From Bordetella holmesii ATCC 51541 (GTDB lineage Bacteria; Pseudomonadota; Gammaproteobacteria; Burkholderiales; Burkholderiaceae_B): a stretch of 64,000 nt of DNA. The notes under the pieces are model-generated. The model made no database searches. It worked only from the letters and a program-made list of their open reading frames with translations, and was not told the origin of the DNA. The DNA lies in the NCBI GenBank assembly GCA_000612485.1, contig CP007494.1, forward strand, positions 2,976,001 through 3,040,000, read 5' to 3'. Positions 1 to 9,373 of this stretch are shown piece by piece. Each line of letters starts with the position of its first letter. Position 1 is the stretch's first letter. The position numbers and the translations under genes are program-made.

Positions 1-560
1 GAACGTTTGCGCAAGCGGCGATTGCAACGCTTGCAAGCTCAGCTTCCAGCCGCATTGCTCAGTCTGGCGGCGGCCTTGAAAGCAGGAGCGAGCTTGCCGA
101 TCGCCTTGCGTCAGTTGGCGAACCTGAGCCAGGCACCTTTATCGCAGGAGCTCGGCCTGATGCTGCGCGAACAACGTATAGGTGTGGCTTTTGACGACGC
201 CCTGCGGCGCTTGGAGCAACGTGCCGACCTGCCTGCAGTACATTTGCTGGCTGCTGCCTTCCGGGTCGCCGGCACCTCAGGCGGTAACCTGGCCCAAGCG
301 CTCGAAGGAATTGCCCACGCGTTGCGGGGCAATTGCTGGCCCAGGGCCGGCTGCGCGCGCTCACGGCGCAAGGGCGCATGCAAGCCTGGGTGCTCAGTGC
401 GCTGCCCGTGGTGCTGGGGTTGGTACTTTATCTGCTGCGCCCGCAGCAAATGGCGTTGTTGTGACAATCGGAAACCGGATGGGTTGTGTTGGCCGTCATC
501 GTCGGCCTGCAGGCGCTTGGGTGGCTGTTGATTCGGCGCATTCTGGGGGCGGCCGCATGA
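1..560 (+). pseudogene. tadB: tadB, Flp pilus/type II secretion F-domain protein, 5' partial and broken
   Basis: TadB is an inner-membrane platform protein of the Flp (tad) pilus assembly machine. The first frame encodes a T2SSF-type segment (motifs AAALKAGASL, RVAGTSGGNLAQ). At about 331-333 the homologous frame changes by one base: the following codons, LLAQGRLRAL then QAWVLSALPVVLGLVLYLL, lie in a different frame. That second frame also has an in-frame TGA at 462-464, after which it stays open to a TGA at 558-560. The gene therefore carries a one-base deletion and a nonsense codon. Its original stop overlaps the tadC start in ATGA, the usual translational coupling in tad operons. The 5' end lies outside the window. 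Confidence 0.85.
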
Positions 561-1435
561 ACGCAGCAAGTTGGTTGGCCGCTGCCGGGACGGTTTGTTG
601 CGTGCTGGCCTTACGTGGGCTTTTTCCTACGAAAGAGGAGGTGCCGCTGCCCTTTCCTGAACTGGCGCGAACTCAGCGATGGGCCTGGGCGTTGTCTTGG
701 CATTTGGCGCGTCGGCTGGAAGGGCTGCTGGGGTGGCGTACCCGGGAACGCCTTGCGCGGCTGAACCTGATGGCAGGGTTGCCTGCGCAATTGCCGGCGG
801 GTTGGTTGCCCGCGCGAATGGCCCTCGGAGGCGGTGTGGGCCTGATTGCCGGTGGGCTGGTCATTGGCCTGATGCCGTCAGGCATTAGCCGTGCTGCGTT
901 AGCCGCAGGCATCACCTTTGCGGCCTTGATCAGCGCCAGCCTGCCGATATTGGCCCTGCGTGGCAAGGTGTGCGCGAACCGGCGCAGCATCGCGCTGGAT
1001 CTGCCTTTTCTTCTTGATGTGATGACCTTGTGCCTGGAGGCGGGGCAGGGCATGACGCAGGCCATGTATCTGGCTGCGCGCTATTGTCCGCCGGGGCCCC
1101 TGACGCGGGCATTGTCCTTGGCGCTTAACGAAGTCCGTGCCGGGCGCTCGCAACGCGAGGCGTTGGAGGCCTTGGCGACCAAGCTGGACGTCGATGGGGT
1201 GCATGCGTGGGTGGCCGCCTTGGTTCAGGCCGAGCGCCTGGGTAGCGGTACTGGCGCGATGCTGCGTTCGCTGGCCAGCCAATTGCGCGAGGAAGCCTTT
1301 CAGCGCGCCGAAGAGGCAGCCATGCGTGCACCGGTCAAAATGCTGTTGCCGTTGGTTAGCTGCATGTTTCCCTGCACATTTCTCATCCTCGGCTTTCCAT
1401 TGTTCATGGGTGTGTTGCCGCAGGATGCCATGTGA
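557..1435 (+). CDS. tadC: TadC, Flp pilus assembly inner-membrane protein
   Basis: This is the second T2SSF-domain membrane protein of the tad secretion platform, normally paired with TadB. The ATG at 557 overlaps the old tadB stop (ATGA) and gives 292 residues, the usual TadC length; the frame is open further upstream but that part looks like the out-of-frame tadB remainder. Hydrophobic segments lie near residues 5-20, 95-140 and 260-285. The F-domain core is visible as LDLPFLLDVMTLCLEAGQGM and LGSGTGAMLRSLASQLREEA. The gene looks intact, but with tadB broken the pilus platform is probably non-functional. Confidence 0.9.
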   Translation: MNAASWLAAAGTVCCVLALRGLFPTKEEVPLPFPELARTQRWAWALSWHLARRLEGLLGWRTRERLARLNLMAGLPAQLPAGWLPARMALGGGVGLIAGGLVIGLMPSGISRAALAAGITFAALISASLPILALRGKVCANRRSIALDLPFLLDVMTLCLEAGQGMTQAMYLAARYCPPGPLTRALSLALNEVRAGRSQREALEALATKLDVDGVHAWVAALVQAERLGSGTGAMLRSLASQLREEAFQRAEEAAMRAPVKMLLPLVSCMFPCTFLILGFPLFMGVLPQDAM

Positions 1436-1869
1436 TTCCGGAGCGCCGCGCGACTGGCCAAAGGCTCTCCGCTGACCGCTTACGTCTGGTCCTCGCATGC
1501 ACCTGGCCGCGCCGACTGCTGGGTTTGCTGGGCCGTCGACGTGCGCTAGGCGCACGCAGCGGCCTGTTGATCCGGCCCTGCCATGCCGTGCACAGCTTAG
1601 GCATGGCTTATCCTGTGGCGGTATGGTTTATCGGCCGCGAGGGCCAGGTGTTGAAGGCACGGCGGCTCAACCCCTGGCGCTGGGCCTTATGCCGCGGCGC
1701 TGTCGCCGTGGTCGAGACCAGTGTGGGTCTCCTCGATGCCGAAGACGGAGGTATATGCCGGGTAGAAGCTGCTGTAGAGCACTGCTGCGGCAGCTACATT
1801 AATGGGAATCTGGACAATGTTGGCGACCGAGGCGGGCACTCCCAGGGACACCAGCAGGCCGGCACATAG
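1432..1869 (+). CDS. DUF192 family protein, C-terminus doubtful
   Basis: The GTG at 1432 overlaps the tadC stop. Residues around 45-75 (LIRPCHAVHSLGMAYPVAVW) match the core of DUF192 proteins (COG1430), small proteins of unknown function often found near tad clusters. The match fades after about residue 93 (GAVAVVE). The remaining ~50 codons read antisense through the 3' end of the convergent membrane-protein gene, an overlap of about 180 bp. The natural 3' end has probably been lost or shifted. The product is 145 residues as sequenced, with function unknown. Confidence 0.6.
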   Translation: MIPERRATGQRLSADRLRLVLACTWPRRLLGLLGRRRALGARSGLLIRPCHAVHSLGMAYPVAVWFIGREGQVLKARRLNPWRWALCRGAVAVVETSVGLLDAEDGGICRVEAAVEHCCGSYINGNLDNVGDRGGHSQGHQQAGT

Positions 1870-2490
1870 GTCGATAAACAGAAAGATCATTATCCAGACA
1901 GCGCAGTAGACCAGGAAGGCCCATTTGTTGCGCCAGCATGCCACGCCGGAGAAGAACAGTGCCTGCACCAGGCGCAGGCCATGCCACCCCACCAGAACCG
2001 GAGCATGCCAGAACAGCGCAGCGATGGTTACATAGATAATAGTGAACAAAAACAGCGGGATGCGGACAGCGGCCACGAAGGGCATGATGTTTTGCTCGAT
2101 CTGCACGGCGCGCAGCCCTTCGGCCAGGTCTGACCAGAAAGGTAGAAAGGCCAGCAAGCCTCCGGCAAGGCTCAGACCGGCGTAGAGCAGCCCCATGAGA
2201 AAAAGTTTGCGAAAAACCCCGGGACGCAGTAGCGGCTTGGGCCACATTGAAGGTAGCATGACCCTGCCGGCCTCAATGTGCTTGCAGGCCGACAGCGTCA
2301 TCAGCGTGAAAACTGGCATCAGCGCGACGAACAATAACGGCCCGACAGGAGGGGTCAGAGTCGCGAACAGCACAAACAGGCTGAGCGTCATGGCCCAGAA
2401 AAACATGGGCAGGGGCTGCTTGGAGAAAATCCTCAGCCCGTCTCTTACCCATTGCCAGCCAGAGGACGCGGGTAGGGTTGCTGCTTGCAT
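1687..2490 (-). CDS. BPSS1780-type multi-pass membrane protein
   Basis: This is a 267-residue integral membrane protein with about six hydrophobic segments, starting with WAMTLSLFVLFATLTPPVGP. The layout resembles the BPSS1780 (COG5473-like) membrane family common in Bordetella and Burkholderia, whose function is unknown. I chose the ATG at 2490 because a purine-rich stretch (ACGAGACC) precedes it and the first predicted helix follows soon after; a longer in-frame extension to 2535 exists. It is convergent with, and overlaps, the DUF192 gene and lies downstream of thrB on the same strand. Confidence 0.65.
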   Translation of the reverse strand: MQAATLPASSGWQWVRDGLRIFSKQPLPMFFWAMTLSLFVLFATLTPPVGPLLFVALMPVFTLMTLSACKHIEAGRVMLPSMWPKPLLRPGVFRKLFLMGLLYAGLSLAGGLLAFLPFWSDLAEGLRAVQIEQNIMPFVAAVRIPLFLFTIIYVTIAALFWHAPVLVGWHGLRLVQALFFSGVACWRNKWAFLVYCAVWIMIFLFIDLCAGLLVSLGVPASVANIVQIPINVAAAAVLYSSFYPAYTSVFGIEETHTGLDHGDSAAA

Positions 2491-2553
2491 AGGTCTCGTA
2501 GATTCGCAGGGGACGGATGGCTTGTTCAATACCAATTATGTGTGTCGTAGCTG

Positions 2554-3522
2554 TCAGGGCAAGGGCGGCAGCACGCCGCGGTGGCGCGCTTGCAACACTC
2601 TTTCGAAATGGCGGGGATCGTGAGGTTTGAGCGTCTGTGCGGGCCGGGGCAAAAAGTAGTCGTACAGGCGAGAGAGCCAGAACCGCAAGGCCGCCGCCCG
2701 TAGCATAAGGGGCCATGCCCGTCGCTCGGCGTCGGTAAAGGGCCGCTCCTGGGCATAAGCGGCCAGCCAGGCATGCACTAGCTCGGGGATGAATTCTCCA
2801 CTGTCCCGATCGATACACCAGTCGTTGACAGCAACCGCCACATCAAAGAGCCAGGTGTCGCAGCCCGCAAAGTAAAAATCGATAAATCCGCCCATCAGGG
2901 GGCTGTCGAAGGTGCCGGCAAATAGTACGTTGTCCCGAAACAAGTCACAGTGCGCAGGGCCGCCAGGCAGCTCGGAGCGTTCGGGCTCAGCAGCAGCGGT
3001 GCGTTGTGCTTGCAACTCTTCGTTGAGCAGGCAGGTTTGCTCGGGAGTCAGGAAGGGCATGACTTTCGGGGCGGTTTCCTGCCACCAGGTCAAGCCGCGC
3101 AGATTGGGTTGGCGCAGCGGAAAATCCGCTCCTGCCTTGTGTGCGCGCGCCAGCGTTGCTCCCGTCAGGGCACAGTGCAGGGCGCCGGGGGCCGGTTCGT
3201 AGCCGCCAGGCAGGCGGCTGACGATGGCAGCGGGTTTTCCGTGCAGGGCGGTCAGGCGACTGCCGTTTTTGAGGGTCTGGGGCTGTGGCACGGGTATGCC
3301 GCGCTCTGCCAGGTAATGCATCAGTTCGATGTAAAACGGCAGTTGTTGTTGAGTCAGCACTTCGAACAACGTCAGCACGTACTCTCCCTGCGTCGTGTGC
3401 AGAAAGAAATTGGTGTTTTCAATACCGGCGGTAATGCCTCGCAAGGAGATGAGTTCTCCAATGTCATAGGTCTCGAGCAGGGCGCGGGCGTCTTGGTCGG
3501 ATACAGGAGTGAAAACGGCCAT
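2554..3522 (-). CDS. thrB: Homoserine kinase, ThrB (aminoglycoside-phosphotransferase fold)
   Basis: It phosphorylates homoserine to O-phosphohomoserine in threonine biosynthesis. The 322-residue length and fold match the ThrB_II/APH-type homoserine kinases of beta- and gammaproteobacteria rather than GHMP kinases. Visible motifs are GIENTNFFL near residue 33, the catalytic loop HCDLFRDNVLF near 192 and the Mg-binding GGFIDFYFAG near 211. A short gap separates it from the downstream membrane-protein gene on the same strand. The frame appears intact. Confidence 0.93.
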   Translation of the reverse strand: MAVFTPVSDQDARALLETYDIGELISLRGITAGIENTNFFLHTTQGEYVLTLFEVLTQQQLPFYIELMHYLAERGIPVPQPQTLKNGSRLTALHGKPAAIVSRLPGGYEPAPGALHCALTGATLARAHKAGADFPLRQPNLRGLTWWQETAPKVMPFLTPEQTCLLNEELQAQRTAAAEPERSELPGGPAHCDLFRDNVLFAGTFDSPLMGGFIDFYFAGCDTWLFDVAVAVNDWCIDRDSGEFIPELVHAWLAAYAQERPFTDAERRAWPLMLRAAALRFWLSRLYDYFLPRPAQTLKPHDPRHFERVLQARHRGVLPPLP

Positions 3523-3642
3523 TGATGAGCGTTGGATGCGGGATGGAGGAAGGGGCGACGGCTGCCAGATGCTTCAGGCAAAGTAATTTTAGACCACGCC
3601 CCCGGTAGATTTCGGGCGGATGGGGCCCGGGGCCGTAAAATA

Positions 3643-4686
3643 ATGGCTTCTCTTACCTTAAGCCCGGAAGATTTGGTCTTGACTGCGCCTGACTGGCGAC
3701 TTTGTGTCGCGCCCATGATCGATGTGACAGATCGCCATTGCCGCTTTTTTCATCGGCTGCTGGCGCCGCACGCTCGTTTGTATACCGAGATGATTACCAC
3801 CGGAGCCTTGCTGCATGGCAATGTCGAGCGCCACCTTGATTTCGATGACGCCGAGCATCCCGTTGCCCTGCAGTTGGGCGGCAGTGAACCCGCGGCCCTG
3901 GCGGCGGCGGCCAGGCTGGGCCAGCAATGGGGCTATGACGAAATCAACTTGAATTGTGGCTGTCCTTCGGAACGCGTGCAGCGGGGGGCTTTCGGGGCGT
4001 GCCTGATGGCCGAGCCCGATCTGGTGGCCGATTGCATCAAAGCCATGCAGGATGCCGTCGGCATTCCTGTGACGGTCAAGCACAGGCTGGGGCTCGACTA
4101 TGACGACTCATACGCCTTTGTACGTGACTTCGTGGGCAAGCTGCATGCCACCGGGTGCAGGGTCTTCGTCGTGCATGCACGCAATGCCGTGCTCAAAGGT
4201 CTGTCGCCCAAGGACAATCGCGAGATTCCGCCTCTGCGCTACGACGTGGCCGAGCAGTTGAGACGGGACTTTCCGGATTGCGTGATCGTGCTCAACGGCG
4301 GCCTGGCCGACGCCGGGCAGGCGGTGCAAGCCTTCGCCCGTTTCGATGGTGTCATGCTCGGTCGGGCTGCCTGGCATACCCCGCGTGTGCTGTCCGAGGT
4401 GTCATTGCGTCTATGGCCGTCTACCCGTCTGCCCAGCGATGCCCAAGTGGTCGATGCCATGGTGGAGTACACCGCGCGGCAAATTGCACGGGGCGTTCCG
4501 TTGCGGGTGATGCTTCGCCCCATGCTGGGTCTGGTCAACAACCAGAGTGGGGCCCGCAGTTGGCGACGCCTGCTTTCCGATCCCGGCCGTCTGGCTCAAA
4601 ATGACCCAGGCCTCATTTATGAGGCCTGGCGTAATTTGCAGGCGGCAGCCCGTCCGCCCGTTGACGCGGATCAACCGGCGGTTTGA
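3643..4686 (+). CDS. dusA: tRNA-dihydrouridine(20/20a) synthase DusA
   Basis: This flavoenzyme reduces U20/U20a in the tRNA D-loop. The ATG at 3643 gives 347 residues and begins just before the conserved CVAPMIDVTDRHCRFF; an upstream in-frame ATG at 3532 adds a non-conserved extension. The catalytic cysteine is C107 in NCGCPSERVQRGAFGA, followed by the FMN/substrate motifs VTVKHRLGLD and IVLNGGL. GVMLGRAAWHTP marks the DusA subgroup. It is transcribed away from thrB, which lies divergently upstream. Confidence 0.95.
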   Translation: MASLTLSPEDLVLTAPDWRLCVAPMIDVTDRHCRFFHRLLAPHARLYTEMITTGALLHGNVERHLDFDDAEHPVALQLGGSEPAALAAAARLGQQWGYDEINLNCGCPSERVQRGAFGACLMAEPDLVADCIKAMQDAVGIPVTVKHRLGLDYDDSYAFVRDFVGKLHATGCRVFVVHARNAVLKGLSPKDNREIPPLRYDVAEQLRRDFPDCVIVLNGGLADAGQAVQAFARFDGVMLGRAAWHTPRVLSEVSLRLWPSTRLPSDAQVVDAMVEYTARQIARGVPLRVMLRPMLGLVNNQSGARSWRRLLSDPGRLAQNDPGLIYEAWRNLQAAARPPVDADQPAV

Positions 4687-4743
4687 ACGCTGTCTCACTG
4701 CAAAAGGCCCATCGGTGGCTTTTTGCAGAAGCGATGCCGGCGC

Positions 4744-5202
4744 TCAGGCTGCCGTGGCGGCGCTGTCGGAGGGCCAGTCGCGAATATAGGCCTTGAGCAT
4801 ATTATTTTCGAATTGCTGAGCGGCCACGATGGCTTGTGCCATGTCGTAGAAGGAGATCACGCCCATGAGCGTGGGGCCATCCATGACAGGGATGTAACGT
4901 GCATGCTTGTCGAGCATGAGCCGCTGGACTTCGTCGGCGCTGGTGTTCGGGGATACGCTGACCGGTGCGTCATCCATGATGGCGCGAATCGTCGTTTCGC
5001 CGACACGGCCATCGCTACTTTCCAGGTGGCGCATGATTTCACGGAAAGTCAGCATCCCGCTGAGCATGCCCGACTCCATGATGACCAGGGAGCCGATATC
5101 CTGTTCACTCATGGTGCGGATGGCTACCGACACGAGCGTGTCCGGCGTGGCCGTATACAGGGTGTCGCCCTTGACTCGCAGTATTTCGCTGACTTTCAAC
5201 AT
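4744..5202 (-). CDS. Tandem CBS-domain protein
   Basis: This 152-residue soluble protein consists of two CBS repeats, roughly residues 9-65 (DTLVSVAIRTMSEQDIGSLV) and 75-130 (NTSADEVQRLMLDKHARYIP). CBS pairs bind adenine nucleotides and usually act as energy-state sensors; the partner here is unknown. The start is set by a strong AGGAGGAAC ribosome-binding site immediately upstream of the ATG at 5202. It lies downstream of the yihY-type gene on the same strand. Confidence 0.88.
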   Translation of the reverse strand: MLKVSEILRVKGDTLYTATPDTLVSVAIRTMSEQDIGSLVIMESGMLSGMLTFREIMRHLESSDGRVGETTIRAIMDDAPVSVSPNTSADEVQRLMLDKHARYIPVMDGPTLMGVISFYDMAQAIVAAQQFENNMLKAYIRDWPSDSAATAA

Positions 5203-5275
5203 GATGTTCCTCCTGGGGCGAATAGCCCACCCCCAATGCAAACCGTATTTTTGTCTATAGCGGCCAGGTCGAATA

Positions 5276-6622
5276 TCACCTGGGTTTTTGTACATTTTCC
5301 AGCGGCAGCACGGTGATTGGGAGCGTTTTGAGGTCCGTGTCATCGTCTGGCGTAGGATCGATGTCGCTATTGTGCGACAGGCTGGCCAGTTCTTCCAGTG
5401 TTGGGGGGGACGTTGCGTCGGCCAGTCGGCTGGCCAGTTCGCTCAAGGACGGGTCACGCCGCACGCGCCGCTGTTGCCTGTCGAGTAAAAACTGATCATA
5501 AAGCGGAGCCAGAGTCGTCGATTGCGGATCGGCAGCGAGAATCCAGTGATCATCCGTGGTCGGGGCGACCATGCCAATACGCCGCAGAGACTCCAGGACA
5601 CTATTGAGTTCATCGTGGTGCAGGTTCAGTTGTCTGGACAGCGTCTGGCTGCTGCAGCCTGGAGGCAGTTGGCCGCGTGCGGCCAATAACTGGCGCAGTA
5701 CGCCGACCGCGTCGACGAACTGCGCGCCTGCGGCGCGGTTGATCTCCCAACGGCCTAGCCGGATCATGGGGGCGCTGGCGGCAATGCTGGCGCCAAACAG
5801 CACGGCCAGCCACGAAAGGTAGATCCAGAGTAAGAAGATTGGCAGGGTGGCAAAGGTGCCATAGATTATGGTGTAAGCCGGAAAACGGGTCAGGTAGAAC
5901 GCAAAACCGGATTTCATGACCTCGAGCGCGATTGCCGTGCAAAAGCCGCCCGTCAGCGCATCGCGCCAGTAGACGCGGCAGTTGGGCACGACGACGAACA
6001 GTGCCGCAAATCCCAGCCCAGTCAGCACGAGCGGGATGAAAGAAATCGCCAGGCTGATGATCTCCGGGACATCATGAATCAGGCCCAGCGATTCGCGCGC
6101 CACGAAGGAGGTGGCCCAGAGACTGGCGCCGGTCGCCAGGGGCCCCAGCGTGATAACGGCCCAATACACCAGCGCACGTTGCGGCCAGGGGCGTTGACGG
6201 CCCACATGCCAGATGTCGTTGAATGTCTTGTCTATCGTCATGATGAGCAAGAGCGAGGTCACGATCAGGAACGCCCCGCCGATCGTCGTCAGGCGCGTGG
6301 CCTGGCGGGCGAATTGATTGAGGTACTCCATGATGTTGTCGGAGACGGCCGGCGGCATCAGGTTGTTGGCCAAAAAATCTTCGAGCGCCACCCGAAAGTC
6401 CTGGAACACAGGAAAGGCCGTAAATAACGATAGCACCACGGCCAGCATCGGGACGATGGCCAAGACAGTGGTGAAGGTCAGGCTGGAGGCGACTTGTAGC
6501 AGGCGCTCTTCGTCTGCCCGATGGGCAGCGAAACGAAGCGCATGCCCTACGCGGCGCAGCCAGGATCGGCGGCGCGGTTGGGGCGAGGAGTCCCCTTCAG
6601 CAGGATCGGCGGTCGGGTACAT
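5276..6622 (-). CDS. YihY/UPF0761 family inner-membrane protein
   Basis: This 448-residue protein has an N-terminal YihY (virulence factor BrkB-type) domain with about six transmembrane segments over residues 45-290 and a soluble C-terminal half. Visible markers are SLTFTTVLAIVPMLAVVLSL near residue 47 and FAFYLTRFPAYTIIYGTFA near 237. The tail (residues 300-400) has a winged-helix-like stretch followed by an acidic low-complexity end. The molecular function of this family is not established. It is divergent from the DUF2069 gene, with only about 17 bp between the starts. Confidence 0.85.
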   Translation of the reverse strand: MYPTADPAEGDSSPQPRRRSWLRRVGHALRFAAHRADEERLLQVASSLTFTTVLAIVPMLAVVLSLFTAFPVFQDFRVALEDFLANNLMPPAVSDNIMEYLNQFARQATRLTTIGGAFLIVTSLLLIMTIDKTFNDIWHVGRQRPWPQRALVYWAVITLGPLATGASLWATSFVARESLGLIHDVPEIISLAISFIPLVLTGLGFAALFVVVPNCRVYWRDALTGGFCTAIALEVMKSGFAFYLTRFPAYTIIYGTFATLPIFLLWIYLSWLAVLFGASIAASAPMIRLGRWEINRAAGAQFVDAVGVLRQLLAARGQLPPGCSSQTLSRQLNLHHDELNSVLESLRRIGMVAPTTDDHWILAADPQSTTLAPLYDQFLLDRQQRRVRRDPSLSELASRLADATSPPTLEELASLSHNSDIDPTPDDDTDLKTLPITVLPLENVQKPR

Positions 6623-6639
6623 CAGGCGATAATAGCAGC

Positions 6640-7011
6640 ATGAGCTCCGAACTCAATCCGAATCTGCGCTATCTGGCCACGGGCAGTTTGCTCGCCTTGA
6701 TCGTTCTCTGCCTGGCGTGGGAAACCTGGTTGGCGCCGGTGCGTCCGGGCGGATCCTGGCTGTTGCTCAAGGCCCTGCCGCTGGCGTTTCCGTTGCGCGG
6801 CGTCATGCGGGGCAATGTCTACACCTATCAATGGGCTAGCATGCTGTCGCTGCTCTACCTCATGGAAGGGGTTGTGCGTGCGATGTCCGACCCGGCGCCG
6901 CTGTCGGCCGGTTTGGGGATGCTGGAGGCCGCGCTGGCGGCCACATTCTTTCTGGCGGCCATTTTCTATGTGCGGCCGGCCAAACGCGCCGCTCGCCGGG
7001 AGCGCACCTGA
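6640..7011 (+). CDS. DUF2069 family small membrane protein
   Basis: This 123-residue protein has four hydrophobic segments (LATGSLLALIVLCLAWETW; WLLLKALPLAFPLRGVMRG; MLSLLYLMEGVVRAM; AALAATFFLAAIFYV), the typical size and topology of DUF2069 (COG3308) proteins, whose function is unknown. Its stop codon overlaps the start of the selO reading frame by one base, suggesting co-transcription. Confidence 0.85.
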   Translation: MSSELNPNLRYLATGSLLALIVLCLAWETWLAPVRPGGSWLLLKALPLAFPLRGVMRGNVYTYQWASMLSLLYLMEGVVRAMSDPAPLSAGLGMLEAALAATFFLAAIFYVRPAKRAARRERT

Positions 7012-8479
7012 TGCACCGCGATTTGAACGAGCTCACCCTGATCAACAGCTTCGCCGCATTGCCCGGCGCTTTCTATACCCGGGTGCTGCCCCAAGCCCGG
7101 GTAATCCGCGTCTGTTGCATGCCAATGCCGATGCGGCCGCTTTGATCGGGCTCGATCCCGAAGCGTTGACAACCCCTGATTTTCTGGCGGTTGCCTCCGG
7201 TCAGATGCCCTTGCCGGGAGGTGACACCCTGGCTGCGGTGTATAGCGGCCACCAGTTCGGTGTGTGGGCGGGACAATTGGGGGACGGCCGGGCTCATCTC
7301 CTGGGTGAGGTGGCTGGCCCCAACGGCAGTTGGGAGTTGCAGTTAAAAGGTGCCGGCCTGACGCCGTACTCACGCATGGGTGACGGGCGTGCCGTGTTGC
7401 GGTCTTCGGTGCGCGAGTACTTGGCCAGTGAGGCCATGCATGGTCTGGGTATTCCAACCACGCGAGCGCTGGCGCTGGTGGTCTCGGACGATCCGGTCAT
7501 GCGCGAGACGCGGGAAACCGCAGCCATCGTCACCCGCATGTCGCCCAGTTTCGTGCGTTTCGGATCGTTCGAACATTGGTCCTCGCATCGCGATCCGGCG
7601 CACCTGCAGTTGCTGCTCGACTACGTGATCGACAAGTTCTACCCCGGCTGCCGGGATGCGGATGGCGAGCATGGCGCCGTGCTGGCGTTCTTGGGCGAAG
7701 TCAGTCGGCGCACCGCGAATCTGATGGCCGACTGGCAATCGGTGGGGTTCTGCCATGGCGTGATGAACACGGACAATATGTCCATTCTCGGGTTGACGCT
7801 GGATTACGGCCCCTTCGGCTTCATGGACGGGTTCCAACTTGACCATGTATGTAACCACTCCGACACCCAGGGCCGGTATGCCTGGAATCGACAACCCTCG
7901 GTGGCGTTGTGGAATTTGTATCGCCTGGCCGGTAGCCTGCACATGCTGGTGCCGGATGCGGAGGCCTTGCGGGCCGTTCTGGGCCAGTATGAGTCCATCT
8001 TCACGCAGGCTTTCCACGCGCGCATGGCGGCCAAGATGGGAGTGTCGGGCTGGCAGGCTGCGGACGAGATGCTGCTGGATGATCTGCTGCGCCTGATGCA
8101 CGATAGTCGCGCCGATTTCACGCTGACGTTTCGCGCGCTGGCGCAGGCCGTGCGCGGCGAGCCTGGCCAGTTGCTGGACTTCTTTATTGACCGTCAGGCC
8201 ACACAGGCGTGGTGGGAGCGACAGGTGGCGCGCCACGCTGTCGACGGACGGGCGGCGCAGGTGCGGGCCGAAGCCATGGATGCCGTCAATCCGCTTTATG
8301 TGTTGCGAAATCATTTGGCCGAGCAAGCTATCCGTGCTGCCGTGCAGGGCGATGCCAGTGAAATCGAGCGATTGATGGGGTTGCTGCGCGACCCATTTCG
8401 CGCCCGCGCCGATGCGGGCGGCTATGCCGCCTTGCCTCCCGATTGGGCCTCTGACCTGTCCGTCAGTTGCTCATCCTGA
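7011..8479 (+). pseudogene. selO: SelO (YdiU), protein AMPylator, frameshifted near the N-terminus
   Basis: SelO pseudokinases transfer AMP to protein hydroxyls. The ATG at 7011 starts a matching N-terminus (LNELTLINSFAALPGAFYTR) in one frame. After CAA at 7092-7094 the homology continues in another frame from CCG at 7097 (PGNPRLLHANADAAALIGL), so one base has been lost near 7095-7098. The remainder is intact: LQLKGAGLTPYSRMGDGRA, FCHGVMNTDNMSILGLTLDY and the C-terminal CSS, which aligns with the terminal selenocysteine tripeptide of eukaryotic SelO. Without the shift the protein would be about 490 residues. An internal start might still give an N-truncated product. Confidence 0.88.
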
Positions 8480-8625
8480 CTCGGCGTGCGTCCATATCAC
8501 AACGTCCCCATCATTCTTGTTGGGAAAATCCCTCGGTGCCGAGTAGAATTTAGAAACACTATGTCATAAGGTGATGCCGGTTATGCGTTCCGGCACCCTG
8601 CCATTTATCGGAGTTGGGGGAAGGC

Positions 8626-9360
8626 ATGCTGTCAATGGATGGTCTGTTGCGTATCGGTCTTCTCGAAGACGATGAGGATTTCCGCGAGGAGTTGCGGCTC
8701 GGGCTGGAGGGCTACGGCTTCAAGGTGGTATTTGGCTGTGGGGATTCTGTCTCTTTTCACGAGGCGGTTCAGGCGCAGTCCTGCGATATCGTCATCCTCG
8801 ATGCAAATGTCCCTGGCGAAGATGGTTTTGCCGTGGCTACGCGCCTGCGCGCCCAAGGCCACCTTGGCATTGTGATGTTGACAGGACGCGGCGCTCTGGA
8901 AGACAGAGTGCGAGGACTGGAGGGAGGGGCCGATGCCTATCTGACCAAGCCCGTCGATTTGCTCGAGTTGAGTTCCGTGATTCGTAGCCTGGCGCGCCGC
9001 ATGCGTCTGGCGCGAGCCGGAGCGCAGGAGGAGCCCGCCCCGGTTCAGGCATCCAACAGCCGTCAGCCGGGTCTGCCCTGGTCACTGATGGATGGCGGCT
9101 GGGTTTTGGCTGGCCCAGACGGCGGTTCGCTGCATCTGAATGCGCAGGAGCGTGTCTTTCTCATGACGTTGATGCAAAGCGCTGGTGAGGCGGTGACGCG
9201 TCAGGTCATGGCTGAAATGATTCAGCCTGAAAATCCTGCCAAGTTCGAGCCGCGCCGCGTCGATGTCATGGTCAGCCGCCTGCGCTCCAAAGCGCAATCG
9301 GCCGGTTTCAAGCTGCCCGTGTTGTCCGTGCGCGGGCAAGGTTATGTCTTCGTAGCTTGA
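8626..9360 (+). CDS. OmpR-type response regulator
   Basis: This two-component regulator has 244 residues. The receiver domain (about 7-120) has the acidic pair D15/D16, phospho-acceptor D59 (DIVILDANVPG), T86 and K108, so it looks phosphorylatable. The C-terminal winged helix (about 150-244) ends in SVRGQGYVFVA, typical of OmpR/PhoB effectors. The ATG at 8626 follows GGGGGAAGGC, a good ribosome-binding site. It is tail-to-tail with a large hybrid kinase (14 bp between stops), which is the obvious partner candidate. The preceding ~145 bp has no gene and should hold its promoter. Confidence 0.9.
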   Translation: MLSMDGLLRIGLLEDDEDFREELRLGLEGYGFKVVFGCGDSVSFHEAVQAQSCDIVILDANVPGEDGFAVATRLRAQGHLGIVMLTGRGALEDRVRGLEGGADAYLTKPVDLLELSSVIRSLARRMRLARAGAQEEPAPVQASNSRQPGLPWSLMDGGWVLAGPDGGSLHLNAQERVFLMTLMQSAGEAVTRQVMAEMIQPENPAKFEPRRVDVMVSRLRSKAQSAGFKLPVLSVRGQGYVFVA

Positions 9361-9373
9361 GTGCCGCCGGCCG

